Below are positions 27,889 through 35,908 of a stretch of 47,712 nt of DNA, in pieces (positions within the stretch are counted from its first letter, which is position 1; each line of letters opens with the position of its first letter). Position numbers and translations under genes: made by a program. This stretch comes from Limisphaerales bacterium (lineage in GTDB: Bacteria > Verrucomicrobiota > Verrucomicrobiia > Limisphaerales > UBA11358), in contig PLAY01000050.1 in NCBI GenBank assembly GCA_003134375.1, positions 1 through 47,712 on the forward strand, written 5' to 3'. The notes under the pieces are model-generated. The model was not told the origin of the DNA, ran no database searches, and saw only the letters and a list, made by a program, of their open reading frames with translations.

Positions 27889-28196
27889 GTGACGCCGAAC
27901 AAATTGCCGAGGCCAAAGCACACGTCCACCGGGCGGAGCGCGATGCACTTGACGCTAAAATCCGGCTGGCCATCGTCCAAGACAAAATCACTGTGCTCGA
28001 AACGGCAGAAGCCCGGCGCCAGCGGGCGTTGATACTGGCAACTGTCAATCAGATGGTGAAGGCCGGCGCCATTCACTCCGCGGATCACGCCGGGCAATTC
28101 CGCATGTTGGAACAACTGGCGCGTGACCCATCACTTTGCGAACTAGCACTTCAAAAGAAAACCTACCGGGCACGACCGGCCGTAAATCACCGCTGA
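27885..28196 (+). CDS. helical element protein, unknown
   Basis: 103 residues, largely helical (AEQIAEAKAHVHRAERDALD) with a basic C-terminus. The ATG overlaps the metallopeptidase stop (ATGA), so the two are co-translated and could interact. Not recognised. Confidence 0.55.
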   Translation: MSDAEQIAEAKAHVHRAERDALDAKIRLAIVQDKITVLETAEARRQRALILATVNQMVKAGAIHSADHAGQFRMLEQLARDPSLCELALQKKTYRARPAVNHR

Positions 28197-28214
28197 AAAC
28201 CGAAAGGAGAATCA

Positions 28215-28406
28215 ATGAACTCAATCATCCCAAATGCAGGAATCGTGGTAGAAGTGTTGCGAGGCATCCAAATCGGCCTAGCGATCTTTGCTCTCTTTTG
28301 CTTGGTGATGGCCATAAGGGAACTCATTGGAATCTCACGGCTTCAAAAACATGATGACAATTTGGACGATGCCAATAAAAACAAGCGCAACGGTGAAATA
28401 GATTAG
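28215..28406 (+). CDS. small single-span membrane protein (holin-like size)
   Basis: 63 residues with one transmembrane helix (GLAIFALFCLVMAIRELIGI) and a charged C-terminus. A very strong Shine-Dalgarno (AAAGGAG) lies six bases before the ATG, supporting that it is real. Size and layout would fit a holin or a small membrane effector; neither can be proven. Its last 72 bases overlap the 3' end of a gene on the other strand. Confidence 0.6.
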   Translation: MNSIIPNAGIVVEVLRGIQIGLAIFALFCLVMAIRELIGISRLQKHDDNLDDANKNKRNGEID

Positions 28407-28580
28407 CCAACGAGTAAAACGAGCCATCTTGTCAGCCTGCTTCTCAGCTTCTTCGGAAAGGTGAACAAGCAATTCGGCAAAGTGAAACGTAATCTCTGCC
28501 TGTTTTTGGGGAGCTTCCCAAATGTCGCGTGGCAGAAGTTTCTTCATCGCATCCAAAAGTTCTTTGGCTTTGGTTTTCAT
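28335..28580 (-). CDS. small coiled-coil, C-terminally anchored membrane protein
   Basis: 81 residues (ATG at 28580, MKTKAKELLDAMKK). A helical amphipathic part (LLVHLSEEAEKQADKMARFT) is followed by one transmembrane helix at the end (WLIYFTVALVFIGIVQIVIM). It runs against the main direction of the element and overlaps the membrane gene 28215-28406 tail to tail. Not recognised; layout resembles small toxin or superinfection-exclusion proteins but this is speculation. Confidence 0.5.
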   Translation of the reverse strand: MKTKAKELLDAMKKLLPRDIWEAPQKQAEITFHFAELLVHLSEEAEKQADKMARFTRWLIYFTVALVFIGIVQIVIMFLKP

Positions 28581-28652
28581 AAAGTGTCGAAGATGCCTAA
28601 CAAACTGAACCACGGCGCCGAGCGGCAGACTCGGTGACGTTCGCGGCTTGGT

Positions 28653-28883
28653 TCATCGGCCCGGCCATTTTCTAGCGCGGCCCGGCCAAGGCTTCCGCGC
28701 CTTGCCGACAACAATCTGTTTGACCATCTCTGCATCGAGTGGCTTCTCTGAATCCTTGCGGTCTTTTTCTATTTCAAGGGCGAGTGCATGAACTTTCCGG
28801 CCAAAACCCTTTTGCTTGTCGTTGCCCTTCCCAAGTTTCAACGCCAGTTCTTTGAGCGTTTCTTCAATCTCATTCGTGTTCAT
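28653..28883 (-). CDS. small charged protein, unknown
   Basis: 76 residues, Lys/Glu-rich and helical (EIEETLKELALKLGKGNDKQ), with a basic end (RARKWPGR). No clear Shine-Dalgarno. It is the last likely gene before the right end of the element and, like its neighbour, on the minus strand. Not recognised; coding status moderate. Confidence 0.45.
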   Translation of the reverse strand: MNTNEIEETLKELALKLGKGNDKQKGFGRKVHALALEIEKDRKDSEKPLDAEMVKQIVVGKARKPWPGRARKWPGR

Positions 28884-29393
28884 AAATGTCGTGACTCAAA
28901 ACCGACTTTTCCCGCGTGTCAGGACAGCGGACCAACCCGTGAACGCCGTTCTGACGCAATCCTGACGCGAAGATTTCAACCGTCGAAACCCAAAACCGGC
29001 AAAATCACCGGCGCGGGCATTTTCACCGTGCAATCAAACCCGCCGTAATCGCCCCAGGACGCGCCGGTACCGCCGGACGACTCATTCCTTCACCCGCCCC
29101 GAAACGTCCCAAGCGCGGCCAGCCAGCGCGCAGCGCCAAGCCGAAAAACCCGGAGTGCGACCGGAGCGACCAGCACCAATTCAGCGTAAGGGAACGGACG
29201 GGAAATTCATAGAGAAAATGGACGCCACCCGATTGATTGCATTTTGTTAGCACTTTGGCAGGTTAAGGCAGGGACAGGCAAGGGAACGAAAGAGAAGTGA
29301 CAAAGAGGCCGATTCCATTGTGGATACTGGCGATAGTGAGGATTTGCTTGTCATCATTGGGGGAAGTCGCAACCGGCCAAAACAGGCCAAATA
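28884..29393. other. right-end noncoding region of the element
   Basis: About 510 bases up to the right direct repeat. Open frames here have no recognisable protein character, and I see no promoter, terminator or repeat worth calling. Confidence 0.5.
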
Positions 29394-29408
29394 CAATAAC
29401 AATAATTG
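29394..29408. repeat. candidate attR (15-bp direct repeat)
   Basis: caataacaataattg, identical to 19727-19741. Host-type dispersed repeats resume immediately to the right (from 29445). Confidence 0.7.
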
Positions 29409-29444
29409 ATGTCTGCCGTCGAAAAGCGGCCAAAACAAAGCGTT

Positions 29445-29680
29445 TTAACCACGGATGGACACAAATAAACACGGATTTTTAACCACAAAGATCACAAAGA
29501 ACACAAAGACCGAGACAGGATTTCAACCGCCACTTGTCGCGCCGAAGCTTGGGCGAAGGCGGAAGAACGCCAAGAACGCAAAGGTAGGGACGCACCGCCG
29601 GGGCGTCCGCAATCTTCTCCCTCACCCAACCGATCAGGGAAGAAATGTCACAATTCCAGGACTGATCCTTTCCTCTTTTA
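29445..29680. repeat. patchwork of dispersed host repeats
   Basis: Contains the ttaaccacggatggac type (29445), a cttgtcgcgccgaa...gaaggcggaa unit (about 29535-29565), half of a gtagggacgc palindrome (29585) and a 46-base segment at 29628-29673 that recurs with two differences at 36044-36090. No gene. Confidence 0.75.
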
Positions 29681-29689
29681 ATTAAATTT

Positions 29690-29997
29690 AGATTTTGTTG
29701 TGAAGCGCCGCCGCCCGGATACCTGGTTGCGCCGTCTTGAAAATCTGCAAGTTCTTCTGGTTCGGCTGTTAATGCCCCCTGCTTCCCGTCGCAGTCATTG
29801 TTCCTGTTTGCCGGACTGGTTTGCAAACTTGCAAAGCCGTCTTGTTTGTCTGCAAAAACCCTTTGCAAGGTTGCAGAGATGTTTTGTTTGGGAGCAAAAA
29901 CGTTTTTCTTGTTTGCAAATCCCTTTCGCTTAGGAACAAAACCCCTTTGCTTGTTTACAAAGACATTTTGCAACCAAGCAAAATCCTTTTGCTTGTT
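29690..29997. repeat. 21-bp tandem array (degenerate, about 14 units)
   Basis: A period of 21 bases. Read on the minus strand it gives heptads such as NVFVNKQ, RGFVPKR, KGFANKK, NVFAPKQ, RVFADKQ, DGFASLQ. The plus strand gives CLSAKTL/CLFTKTF-like heptads. No ATG with a Shine-Dalgarno starts either frame (minus frame would need a TTG at 29973), so coding is doubtful. It directly abuts the stop codon of the secreted protein gene at 29998. Confidence 0.75.
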
Positions 29998-30303
29998 TTA
30001 CACCGTTTCGCGTATGTGGCGATGTGGCACCACTATCCCGGGCAGTGCATCCTGCGTCGGTGCCATTGACGGCGCCATTGACGGTGCCGGTGCTGGTGCT
30101 GGTGTCGGAGTCAGTGGCGGCGCCGGTGACACCGAGGTTTGCAGGCGGTCCGGCTCGTTCAGCTTCAGGAGCAAGGCGGCACGGGCGGCGGCCTGGGCCG
30201 GATTGTCAGCCGCACGGGCGGAAATGAAACCCGCACCCAGAAGGATGCACAAACCCAAAACAATCCTGGTTTTGATGTGCTGGCTGTGTGTGTTGTCTTT
30301 CAT
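29998..30303 (-). CDS. small secreted Pro/Ala-rich protein
   Basis: 101 residues with a signal peptide (IKTRIVLGLCILLGAGFISA, cleavage near ARA-AD), a short helical part (AQAAARAALLLKLNEPDRLQ) and a Pro/Ala/Met-rich tail (PAPPLTPTPAPAPAPSMAPS). Paralogue of the protein at 30781 on the other strand: both share LGAGFIS, RAAD, AQAAAR and a DRL/DDL segment. Exported to periplasm or surface; function unknown. The stop codon touches the 21-bp tandem array. Confidence 0.6.
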   Translation of the reverse strand: MKDNTHSQHIKTRIVLGLCILLGAGFISARAADNPAQAAARAALLLKLNEPDRLQTSVSPAPPLTPTPAPAPAPSMAPSMAPTQDALPGIVVPHRHIRETV

Positions 30304-30780
30304 AATTCATTCACTTTCATCATTTCCCTCTTCTGTAAAAAATTAACCGATGGTGTCCACAATTTCAGAAATAAGGGACAAATTGGAGTTTCTGAGGGGT
30401 GAATTGCGCCCGGTCAGGGGCGTAATGACGAAGAAAATCATCCAATGAATGACTAAGACTTTGCGATCTCTGCGATTCAATCCGCGTCCATCTGCGTCCA
30501 TCTGCGGTTACGGCACCTCATCCGGCTTGCGCCACGTTGACTCGTTCATTCCCATTCGCTCGGCCCTCGCGGGCTTTCGGCTTCGCCAAACTCCTTTCGC
30601 CATTTCCCAAATGGCTTGAAGTCTTCCCATCTGGTGCGGAGAAGGGGATTATCGGCGGCCGGTTGGTGAATCCGTGTTCATCTGCGTGGTTAAAAATTAG
30701 GGCCTCTCCCGCATTGCGGAATTCGCCCTCCTAAAATTCTGCTGATTTGGCCTTGGGGATGCTCGCAAATGGGGGTGAAA
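30304..30780. other. intergenic region between two divergent paralogues
   Basis: 477 bases with no convincing gene. Contains dispersed fragments such as tccatctgcgtccatctgcg (about 30488) and acctcatccggcttg (about 30518, recurring at 36400). Must contain both promoters. Confidence 0.6.
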
Positions 30781-31316
30781 ATGGATAATTCCATGAAAAT
30801 CAGAATCGCTTGGGGTTTGTGCGTCGTCTTGGGCGCGGGTTTTATTTCCGTCCGTGCCGCCGACACCGCGGCCCAAGCCGCCGCCCGTGTGGCTTTGGAA
30901 CAAATGCTGAACCGTCCAGACGATCTGCCAACCCGGTCGCTGCCGGCAACGAACACATTTGCCCAAGCCGTGGTGAAACAACCCGTCACATCCGCCACCA
31001 CCGTAACCGAGACGGTTCCCGCAAAAGCGGTGACTCCGCAAACCGACCCGGTGGCAACAACTCCGGTGGCTGCTCCGATGGCTGTCACACCGGCTGCTGG
31101 CGATCCCGTTGCTGTCAGACCTGCTGCGGTTGCTCCTCCCATGCCGTTCCTGCTGCTGTCGCTCCTGTTTTTATCGCTTCTGTTGATAGTGCTTCTGATA
31201 ATGTTGGTCCTGCTGCTAAAGCTCCGGCAGTTGAAGCTCATGCTGCTGAACCATCCTGCTATCATGGCTTCAAGCGGGATTCGACGAACAGCGGCAAAAG
31301 CGGGTCCGTCAACTGA
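30781..31316 (+). pseudogene. secreted Ala/Pro/Val-rich protein, probably frameshifted
   Basis: Starts ATG 30781 behind GGGGGTG. Signal peptide KIRIAWGLCVVLGAGFISVR, then AQAAARVALEQMLNRPDDLP and an Ala/Pro/Val/Thr-rich region up to about 31137. From there the original frame turns into an implausible Leu-rich string (FLLLSLLFLSLLLIV) ending at 31344. Adding one C in the ctccc run at about 31136 gives AVPAAVAPVFIASVDSASDN, then VGPAAKAPAVEAHAAEPS, and a stop at 31316, matching the earlier composition. So a one-base deletion, or an assembly indel, is likely. Divergent paralogue of 29998-30303. Confidence 0.6.
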
Positions 31317-31392
31317 ACGGCGAGAAAGTCGAATCAAAGGCTGAAGGCTCCCGCCTTCATTATTATTTCCGCGCGGCAAGTTTGGCATCAGA

Positions 31393-31534
31393 GTAGAAGC
31401 GACGCCGCGTCGCTTGGGAGTGGCGGCGACGCCCCCGTCGCCAAACTTCTGAAGGCAAACCATCTGGTGTAGTTGGAAGCATGCGCCGGGGGCAGCGCAT
31501 CCACCTTCTGGCGACGAGGCGTCGCCGCTACTAC
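31393..31534. repeat. GTAG...CTAC palindromic repeat (gcgacgcc type)
   Basis: Starts GTAGAAGCGACGCCGCGTCG and ends CGACGAGGCGTCGCCGCTAC(TAC); arms of about 22 bases pair with few mismatches. Contains an inner GGCGACG/CGTCGCC hairpin. Its right end supplies the TAG stop codon of the kinase fusion gene. Confidence 0.88.
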
Positions 31535-34500
31535 CATTCGCACAGGCTTTCAACATGCGCCGCGGAACCGTCGCGGAGCCAGCCATCCAATTGTGATTGA
31601 TCCTTGAGCTGCTGGCCGCGCCGGCGCGGCACGACGATGAACCGGCTGTTCATTTCCGGCAGCACGGTCATGTCGCTCCATAACTTCTCGAATTGCGCCA
31701 CGGGATAAACGTCTTCCTGTCCGTGACCCCAGCGTTTCTTAACGTCCTTGAGCGTGATGTAGGTCGGCATCCTGGCCGCGAGCGCGCGCACGGCGTCGGC
31801 CACCTTGCCGGCGTCGGCCAGGTCGGCGCGCGTGAGCTGGAACACGGCGAGCAGCCGGTCCAGGTTGATCCAGCTCGTCATCGAGTTGTAATACGACAGC
31901 GCAAATTCCTCCTCTTCGCGCGGCATGGCCAGGCCTTCCACGATGCGCGGCTGGCCGTTCACACGCGCCAGCCCGCCGCCGCGATCCTCGATGCGCCGGG
32001 TGATGACTTCAAAGGAAAGTCCGCCGCCGAGCGTGATGTGCAATCCGAGCATCGCCGGGTCCACGTCCGCGCCCACGGTGTCAATGTTGTGCAGCATCAG
32101 GTGCTTCAGGTTGGGCCGCTGTTCCAGCAGACGCGCCAGCGTGCCGTTGCGGAGCAGGTTGGGAATCTCAAACCAGTGGCCGACCGGATGCAGGCACTGG
32201 AGCGGCACGTTGTCGGTGTAATCGCCCGCCTCGCCGGCCTGCTGCGCCCAGCCGATGAGCGCGTGGCGGAGACTGTCGCGCACCTTCTGCTGCTGTTCAT
32301 CCAGCATTTGCTGCGGCATCTCCTCCCAAGAGAAACGCAAATCGCGCTCCATCGGAATGAGCCGCAAGCCGACCGTGCGGCCTTCGGACAAAACCAGCGG
32401 CCCGGAATAGCCGTAGAATTTTTCCCGTGCGAGAAACGCCTCGGTGGGCTGGTGCGAAATGTAGCTGGTGGTGATGACGTGCGGCAGCGGCACGCCGCCA
32501 ATCCGGCTGATGCGACGGCTCTTGGCCAGATGCACTTCCAGGAAGGTGCGATGGCGTCCGCCGAATTTGCAGAAGGGATGCAGCGCCTTGACCGTGCCCG
32601 CGCCCTGCGTCCACCGGCTGCCCGCGCCGGCGGCCAGCGTGACCACGGCCACTTCGCCCGCCGCCAGCGCAGCCATGCCGGCTTCGAGATATTTCTTCGG
32701 CAGCTCGTGCGTGGCGTCGAAGACGTCGCCTTCGGTCACGTCCTGAATTTGCGTGCTGACCGACAGACGGTTTTGCGCCAGGCCGATGCGGCCCGATTTC
32801 AAATCCGCGCGGACCTGCTCGTGTTGCGCGCGGTCAAAGCCGTAGCGTTCGAGCAATGCCGGCAACGACTCGTCGCTGGTGTCATCGGTCTTCAAGCGCG
32901 GCAGCAGCCGATCAAAGAGCGTCTGCACCATGCCGCGCAGTTCGGGCTTGGACCGGCAGGCGGCGGCGAATTTGTCCATTTCCGCGCGGTGCAACGGCGG
33001 CAGGGCGCGGGCATCCTGCCGCAACAACGGCGGCATGATGAGCGCGTAATATCCCGGCGGCAACAGCGCGGACTTGCCATGCAACAAGTCCGCCCAGGTG
33101 CCTTTTTCGTTGATGGCAAAGTCATACACCACCGGCTCCATCGCGAACGGCAGGGAATATTCAAACTCGCGCTTGGTTTGCGTCATCACTTCCTGCAGCC
33201 GCGTCTGGCCCGCCGCTTTCTTCGCGGGATCAAAAATGAATCCCATGCCGCCGCCCGACATGCCGCCCAGCATCCAGAACCCGAGAAAATCCTTTCCAAA
33301 ATCCGTCTTCACCCGGTTGATGATGGTTTCCGTGAACAAATTCGTGGCCCACGGGATGATGGTCTGGATGGGACCGAAGAAATTCCGCGTGGTCGCCGCG
33401 CCCAGGGCCGCAACGTCCTCGCGCTTAAGTCCGGCGAGGATTTCGTCCAGAATGGCGAGCATGCTGAGCCGCGCCTTCCATTCGGCTTCGGAACGCAACA
33501 GGTATTTCTCGCTGACCATTTCGAGGATCGGCCCAACGTTTTGCGCCATGCCGCCGTGCACGAGCACCAGGCTGTCCTGCAACTTCTGACGCAAGGCGGG
33601 CGAGGCGTCTTCGTGGGTGAGGATGCGATGCTGCGGCATGAGCCGTCCGCGGCTGACGCCAAATTCGGGGTCGCCCTCGGCGGCAAGCACGCCTTCGATC
33701 AATTTCATGCCCGGCCAGACGCCGCCGGAATCCTGCCAGCCGCCGCCCGAACCGCCGAGCCATTCGCCGAGGATGGCGCGCGCCAGCACGAGCCGGCGTT
33801 CGTCTTCCTGGAGCGAACCGTGGAGCGAACTGGCCTGGCCGGTCGCCCGCATGCACAGCGAAATCATCGAGGCCAGCAGGTTCGTGGAAACCGCGAGGCG
33901 CGAGCCTTTTGGAATGCCGTTGACGGAGCTGACGAGTTCCAGTCCCCTGCCCGGCCCGACGACGCGCGCCAGCAAATCGGCGAGGCTCTGGCCCGAACCT
34001 TCCACGCCGGGTGGAACGATGCCGCCGGCGATGACCGCCGCCTTGAGCAGGCCGAGATAGTCTTTGGCGAAATCGAACACGTCGGCCAGGTTCGTGATGT
34101 CGGCGGTGGCGCCGAGGTCCACGCTGGTCAGGCGCAGCACCGGTTCATCCAGCACGCGCAGATAGGTTTCGACCGGCGGCCGCGTGGCGGAATCGCGTCC
34201 ATGCACGCCGAGGTCAATCGAGATGTTCAACACCTTCGCGCCCTCGGGATAATCCATGCCGAGAAAGAAAATGTCGCTCCAGCCGCAATGCGTCAGGTCC
34301 ATGCGCACCGGGGTGCGTTCGCGCAGGATCGGGTAGGTGCCGTCCTCGTCGCTGCGCTTCAGCAGCTCGGGCCGGATGCGCAGCGGATGATCGGCGGGAT
34401 GGCCCATGCGGAACATCCATTGATTGCCGCGCACCGAGCGCACGCTGCGGCGGACCTGGTCAGCCAGCGTTTGCAGAGCCAGCCGGTAATAGGCCACGGC

Positions 34501-34851
34501 CAGCGCGCTGGAAATCGGGTCGGACGGCCCATCCGCCGCCTGCGCCTTGAGAAAAGTGGCGACCGCCTCCTCGAACCGGCGTTGCAACAGATGCGTGTAA
34601 CCAGAAAACGAAATCAGCGTCCGGGCGTGAACTCCCGGCTTCAACGGCAAATGAAACCGGTGGATCGCGTAAAGAAACAGCAGGGCGCGAACGCGTTCGT
34701 AAAGATTTTCGCTGCGATGCCGGAACGCCTCCAGTTCGGCGCACTCGGCCAGCAGTTCCGTCACCGACGCGGCGCGGCAGACGGCGTCAAGCGATTGGTT
34801 GCGCACCGCCGGGTCCGGCGACGTGATAAGTTGAACGAGTTTGCTGGCCAT
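31531..34851 (-). CDS. fused GHMP sugar kinase (fucokinase-like) and UDP-sugar pyrophosphorylase
   Basis: 1106 residues in three parts. Residues 1-170 are helical, unrecognised. Residues 175-545 form a GHMP kinase of the fucokinase/arabinokinase type: RTPVRMDLTHCGWSD (substrate loop), NGIPKGSRLAVSTNLLA (phosphate-binding loop, near 311), GGSGGGWQDSGGVWPGMKL (near 366) and GGMSGGGMGF (near 529). Residues about 680-1106 form a UDPGP-family nucleotidyltransferase: LAAGAGSRWTQGAGTVKALH near 739, then the VGHWFEIPNLLRNGTL and LMLHNIDTVGADVD segments. The enzyme would phosphorylate a free sugar at C1 and transfer UMP (or GMP) to it, a salvage route like plant kinase/USP pairs or Bacteroides FKP but with the domain order reversed and a different transferase family. 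Downstream of galU. Confidence 0.8.
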   Translation of the reverse strand: MASKLVQLITSPDPAVRNQSLDAVCRAASVTELLAECAELEAFRHRSENLYERVRALLFLYAIHRFHLPLKPGVHARTLISFSGYTHLLQRRFEEAVATFLKAQAADGPSDPISSALAVAYYRLALQTLADQVRRSVRSVRGNQWMFRMGHPADHPLRIRPELLKRSDEDGTYPILRERTPVRMDLTHCGWSDIFFLGMDYPEGAKVLNISIDLGVHGRDSATRPPVETYLRVLDEPVLRLTSVDLGATADITNLADVFDFAKDYLGLLKAAVIAGGIVPPGVEGSGQSLADLLARVVGPGRGLELVSSVNGIPKGSRLAVSTNLLASMISLCMRATGQASSLHGSLQEDERRLVLARAILGEWLGGSGGGWQDSGGVWPGMKLIEGVLAAEGDPEFGVSRGRLMPQHRILTHEDASPALRQKLQDSLVLVHGGMAQNVGPILEMVSEKYLLRSEAEWKARLSMLAILDEILAGLKREDVAALGAATTRNFFGPIQTIIPWATNLFTETIINRVKTDFGKDFLGFWMLGGMSGGGMGFIFDPAKKAAGQTRLQEVMTQTKREFEYSLPFAMEPVVYDFAINEKGTWADLLHGKSALLPPGYYALIMPPLLRQDARALPPLHRAEMDKFAAACRSKPELRGMVQTLFDRLLPRLKTDDTSDESLPALLERYGFDRAQHEQVRADLKSGRIGLAQNRLSVSTQIQDVTEGDVFDATHELPKKYLEAGMAALAAGEVAVVTLAAGAGSRWTQGAGTVKALHPFCKFGGRHRTFLEVHLAKSRRISRIGGVPLPHVITTSYISHQPTEAFLAREKFYGYSGPLVLSEGRTVGLRLIPMERDLRFSWEEMPQQMLDEQQQKVRDSLRHALIGWAQQAGEAGDYTDNVPLQCLHPVGHWFEIPNLLRNGTLARLLEQRPNLKHLMLHNIDTVGADVDPAMLGLHITLGGGLSFEVITRRIEDRGGGLARVNGQPRIVEGLAMPREEEEFALSYYNSMTSWINLDRLLAVFQLTRADLADAGKVADAVRALAARMPTYITLKDVKKRWGHGQEDVYPVAQFEKLWSDMTVLPEMNSRFIVVPRRRGQQLKDQSQLDGWLRDGSAAHVESLCEW

Positions 34852-34872
34852 GCCTCAAATCAAATTAAAACA

Positions 34873-34984
34873 ACTCCCTCGCCCCGCCCAAGCGGGGAGC
34901 AGGGCCGGGGAGAGGGGATTTTAATTTAGAAACAATTGGCCTCCTCACCCCGCCCCTCTCCTCCCTTGGAGGCGGAGAGGGAGA
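34873..34984. repeat. cctcgccccg-type repeat pair
   Basis: Two related GC-rich stretches (ctcgccccgcccaagcgggg and ctcaccccgcccctctcctc) with internal complementarity, between galU and the kinase fusion. A third member is inside metH at about 38512. Confidence 0.65.
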
Positions 34985-35001
34985 AATGAACATTTCGGGT
35001 G

Positions 35002-35880
35002 TCAAGCCACACCTCGCGAGGTCTGCGCCAGCAGTTCGACGAGCTGCGTCAGGACTTCGTCGCGGTCCTGGCCGTTGAGCGCCAGCGCCAGTTGCGCGGT
35101 GAGCAGGCCGTATTTGACGCCGATGTCGTAACGACGGCCCTGAAGTTCGCAGGCGAGATAACGTTCGCTGCCCGCCGTTTTCGCCAGCGCGTCGGAAAGG
35201 TGCGCGCCACCGCCCTGCCCCACCATGTCCTTCAAAATATCCATCACGCCCGGCGTCAAGGCGTGCATGCCGAAGAAGCAGAGGTAGTGGCCGGCGCGCA
35301 GACCGGGCACGATGAGTTTTTGTTCCGCCACGGTCGGCGTCGGTTTTTCGAGCACGCGATCCACCTGATAAAGACCGGCCTGGCCGACCAGCCGCCTGGC
35401 CCCAACCGCGCCGTAATGCGGCAGCAGGCTCTCGTGCGTGGGCTGCACCGCCGACACCGCACAGGCTTCCGCCGAGGCAATATCAATCAACTGCCGCGCG
35501 CAGGATTTCTGGCCATTGGCAACATAGAGATGGTCGCCGACCAACAGCAGGAACGGCTCGCTGCCGGTGAACGGATGAGCGCAAAGCACCGCGTGGCCGT
35601 AGCCGAGCGGCTTGGATTGCTCGATGAATTGAATGCGATTGACGTGCGGTCCGGCGGCGGCGGCAAACGCCGCTTGATCGCCCGGCGCAATCACCAGGCC
35701 GATTTCCTCGATGCCGGCGTGCAGGACTTCTTCCAGCAGGATGGTGAGGGCGGATTTGGACTGGCCGTCGCGGTCCACGAGCGATTGGAGCGGCAAACGG
35801 CGCTGGTCCCGGCCGGCGGCGGTAATGACAGCTTTGCGGATTTTCACGGTGGCGAAGCATAAGAAACCGATGCCCGCCAT
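35002..35880 (-). CDS. galU: GalU-like UTP--glucose-1-phosphate uridylyltransferase
   Basis: 292 residues, family length. The nucleotide-binding start [20 protein letters not shown] deviates from the usual GxGTRxLPxTK (lysine and glycines changed), but [30 protein letters not shown] and [10 protein letters not shown] are standard GalU. It makes UDP-glucose from UTP and glucose-1-phosphate in the cytoplasm. The gene is upstream of the kinase-pyrophosphorylase fusion on the same strand, so both serve nucleotide-sugar supply. ATG 35880 is used; a GTG at 35847 (VKIRKAV) fits the family start better and may be the real one. The altered N-terminal loop means activity should not be assumed. Confidence 0.8.
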   Translation of the reverse strand: MAGIGFLCFATVKIRKAVITAAGRDQRRLPLQSLVDRDGQSKSALTILLEEVLHAGIEEIGLVIAPGDQAAFAAAAGPHVNRIQFIEQSKPLGYGHAVLCAHPFTGSEPFLLLVGDHLYVANGQKSCARQLIDIASAEACAVSAVQPTHESLLPHYGAVGARRLVGQAGLYQVDRVLEKPTPTVAEQKLIVPGLRAGHYLCFFGMHALTPGVMDILKDMVGQGGGAHLSDALAKTAGSERYLACELQGRRYDIGVKYGLLTAQLALALNGQDRDEVLTQLVELLAQTSRGVA

Positions 35881-35908
35881 GCAAGTGAACTTGCCGAAGA
35901 CTGAATGC

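Larger units (their letters stand above)
19727..29408. mobile_element. integrated satellite-like element with terminase but no structural genes
   Basis: About 9.7 kb between two copies of caataacaataattg (19727-19741 and 29394-29408). The integrase is at the left end, 116 bases inside the repeat, followed by a hairpin cluster, an excisionase-like gene, a primase-polymerase, TerS, TerL and a run of small genes often overlapping by ATGA. No portal, capsid, protease-scaffold or tail gene is recognisable. Base composition looks more AT-rich than the flanks. The flanking host genes carry dispersed GTAG-type repeats, whereas the element has almost none. Best read as a phage satellite or a reduced prophage; an integrative plasmid is less likely because of the terminase. 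Confidence 0.8.

Noticed and set aside
29479-29973. 164-codon minus-strand heptad-repeat gene
   Set aside because: Only a TTG could start it, no Shine-Dalgarno is present, and its second half reads through known dispersed repeats; kept as a tandem repeat instead.
31138-31344. Leu-rich multi-span membrane segment in the secreted protein gene
   Set aside because: The other frame continues the Ala/Pro/Val composition with matching codons; the Leu-rich reading is most simply a frameshift artefact.
31693-34929. 1078-codon open frame on the plus strand
   Set aside because: Antisense to the kinase-pyrophosphorylase fusion, whose protein has clear motifs; the shadow has none.
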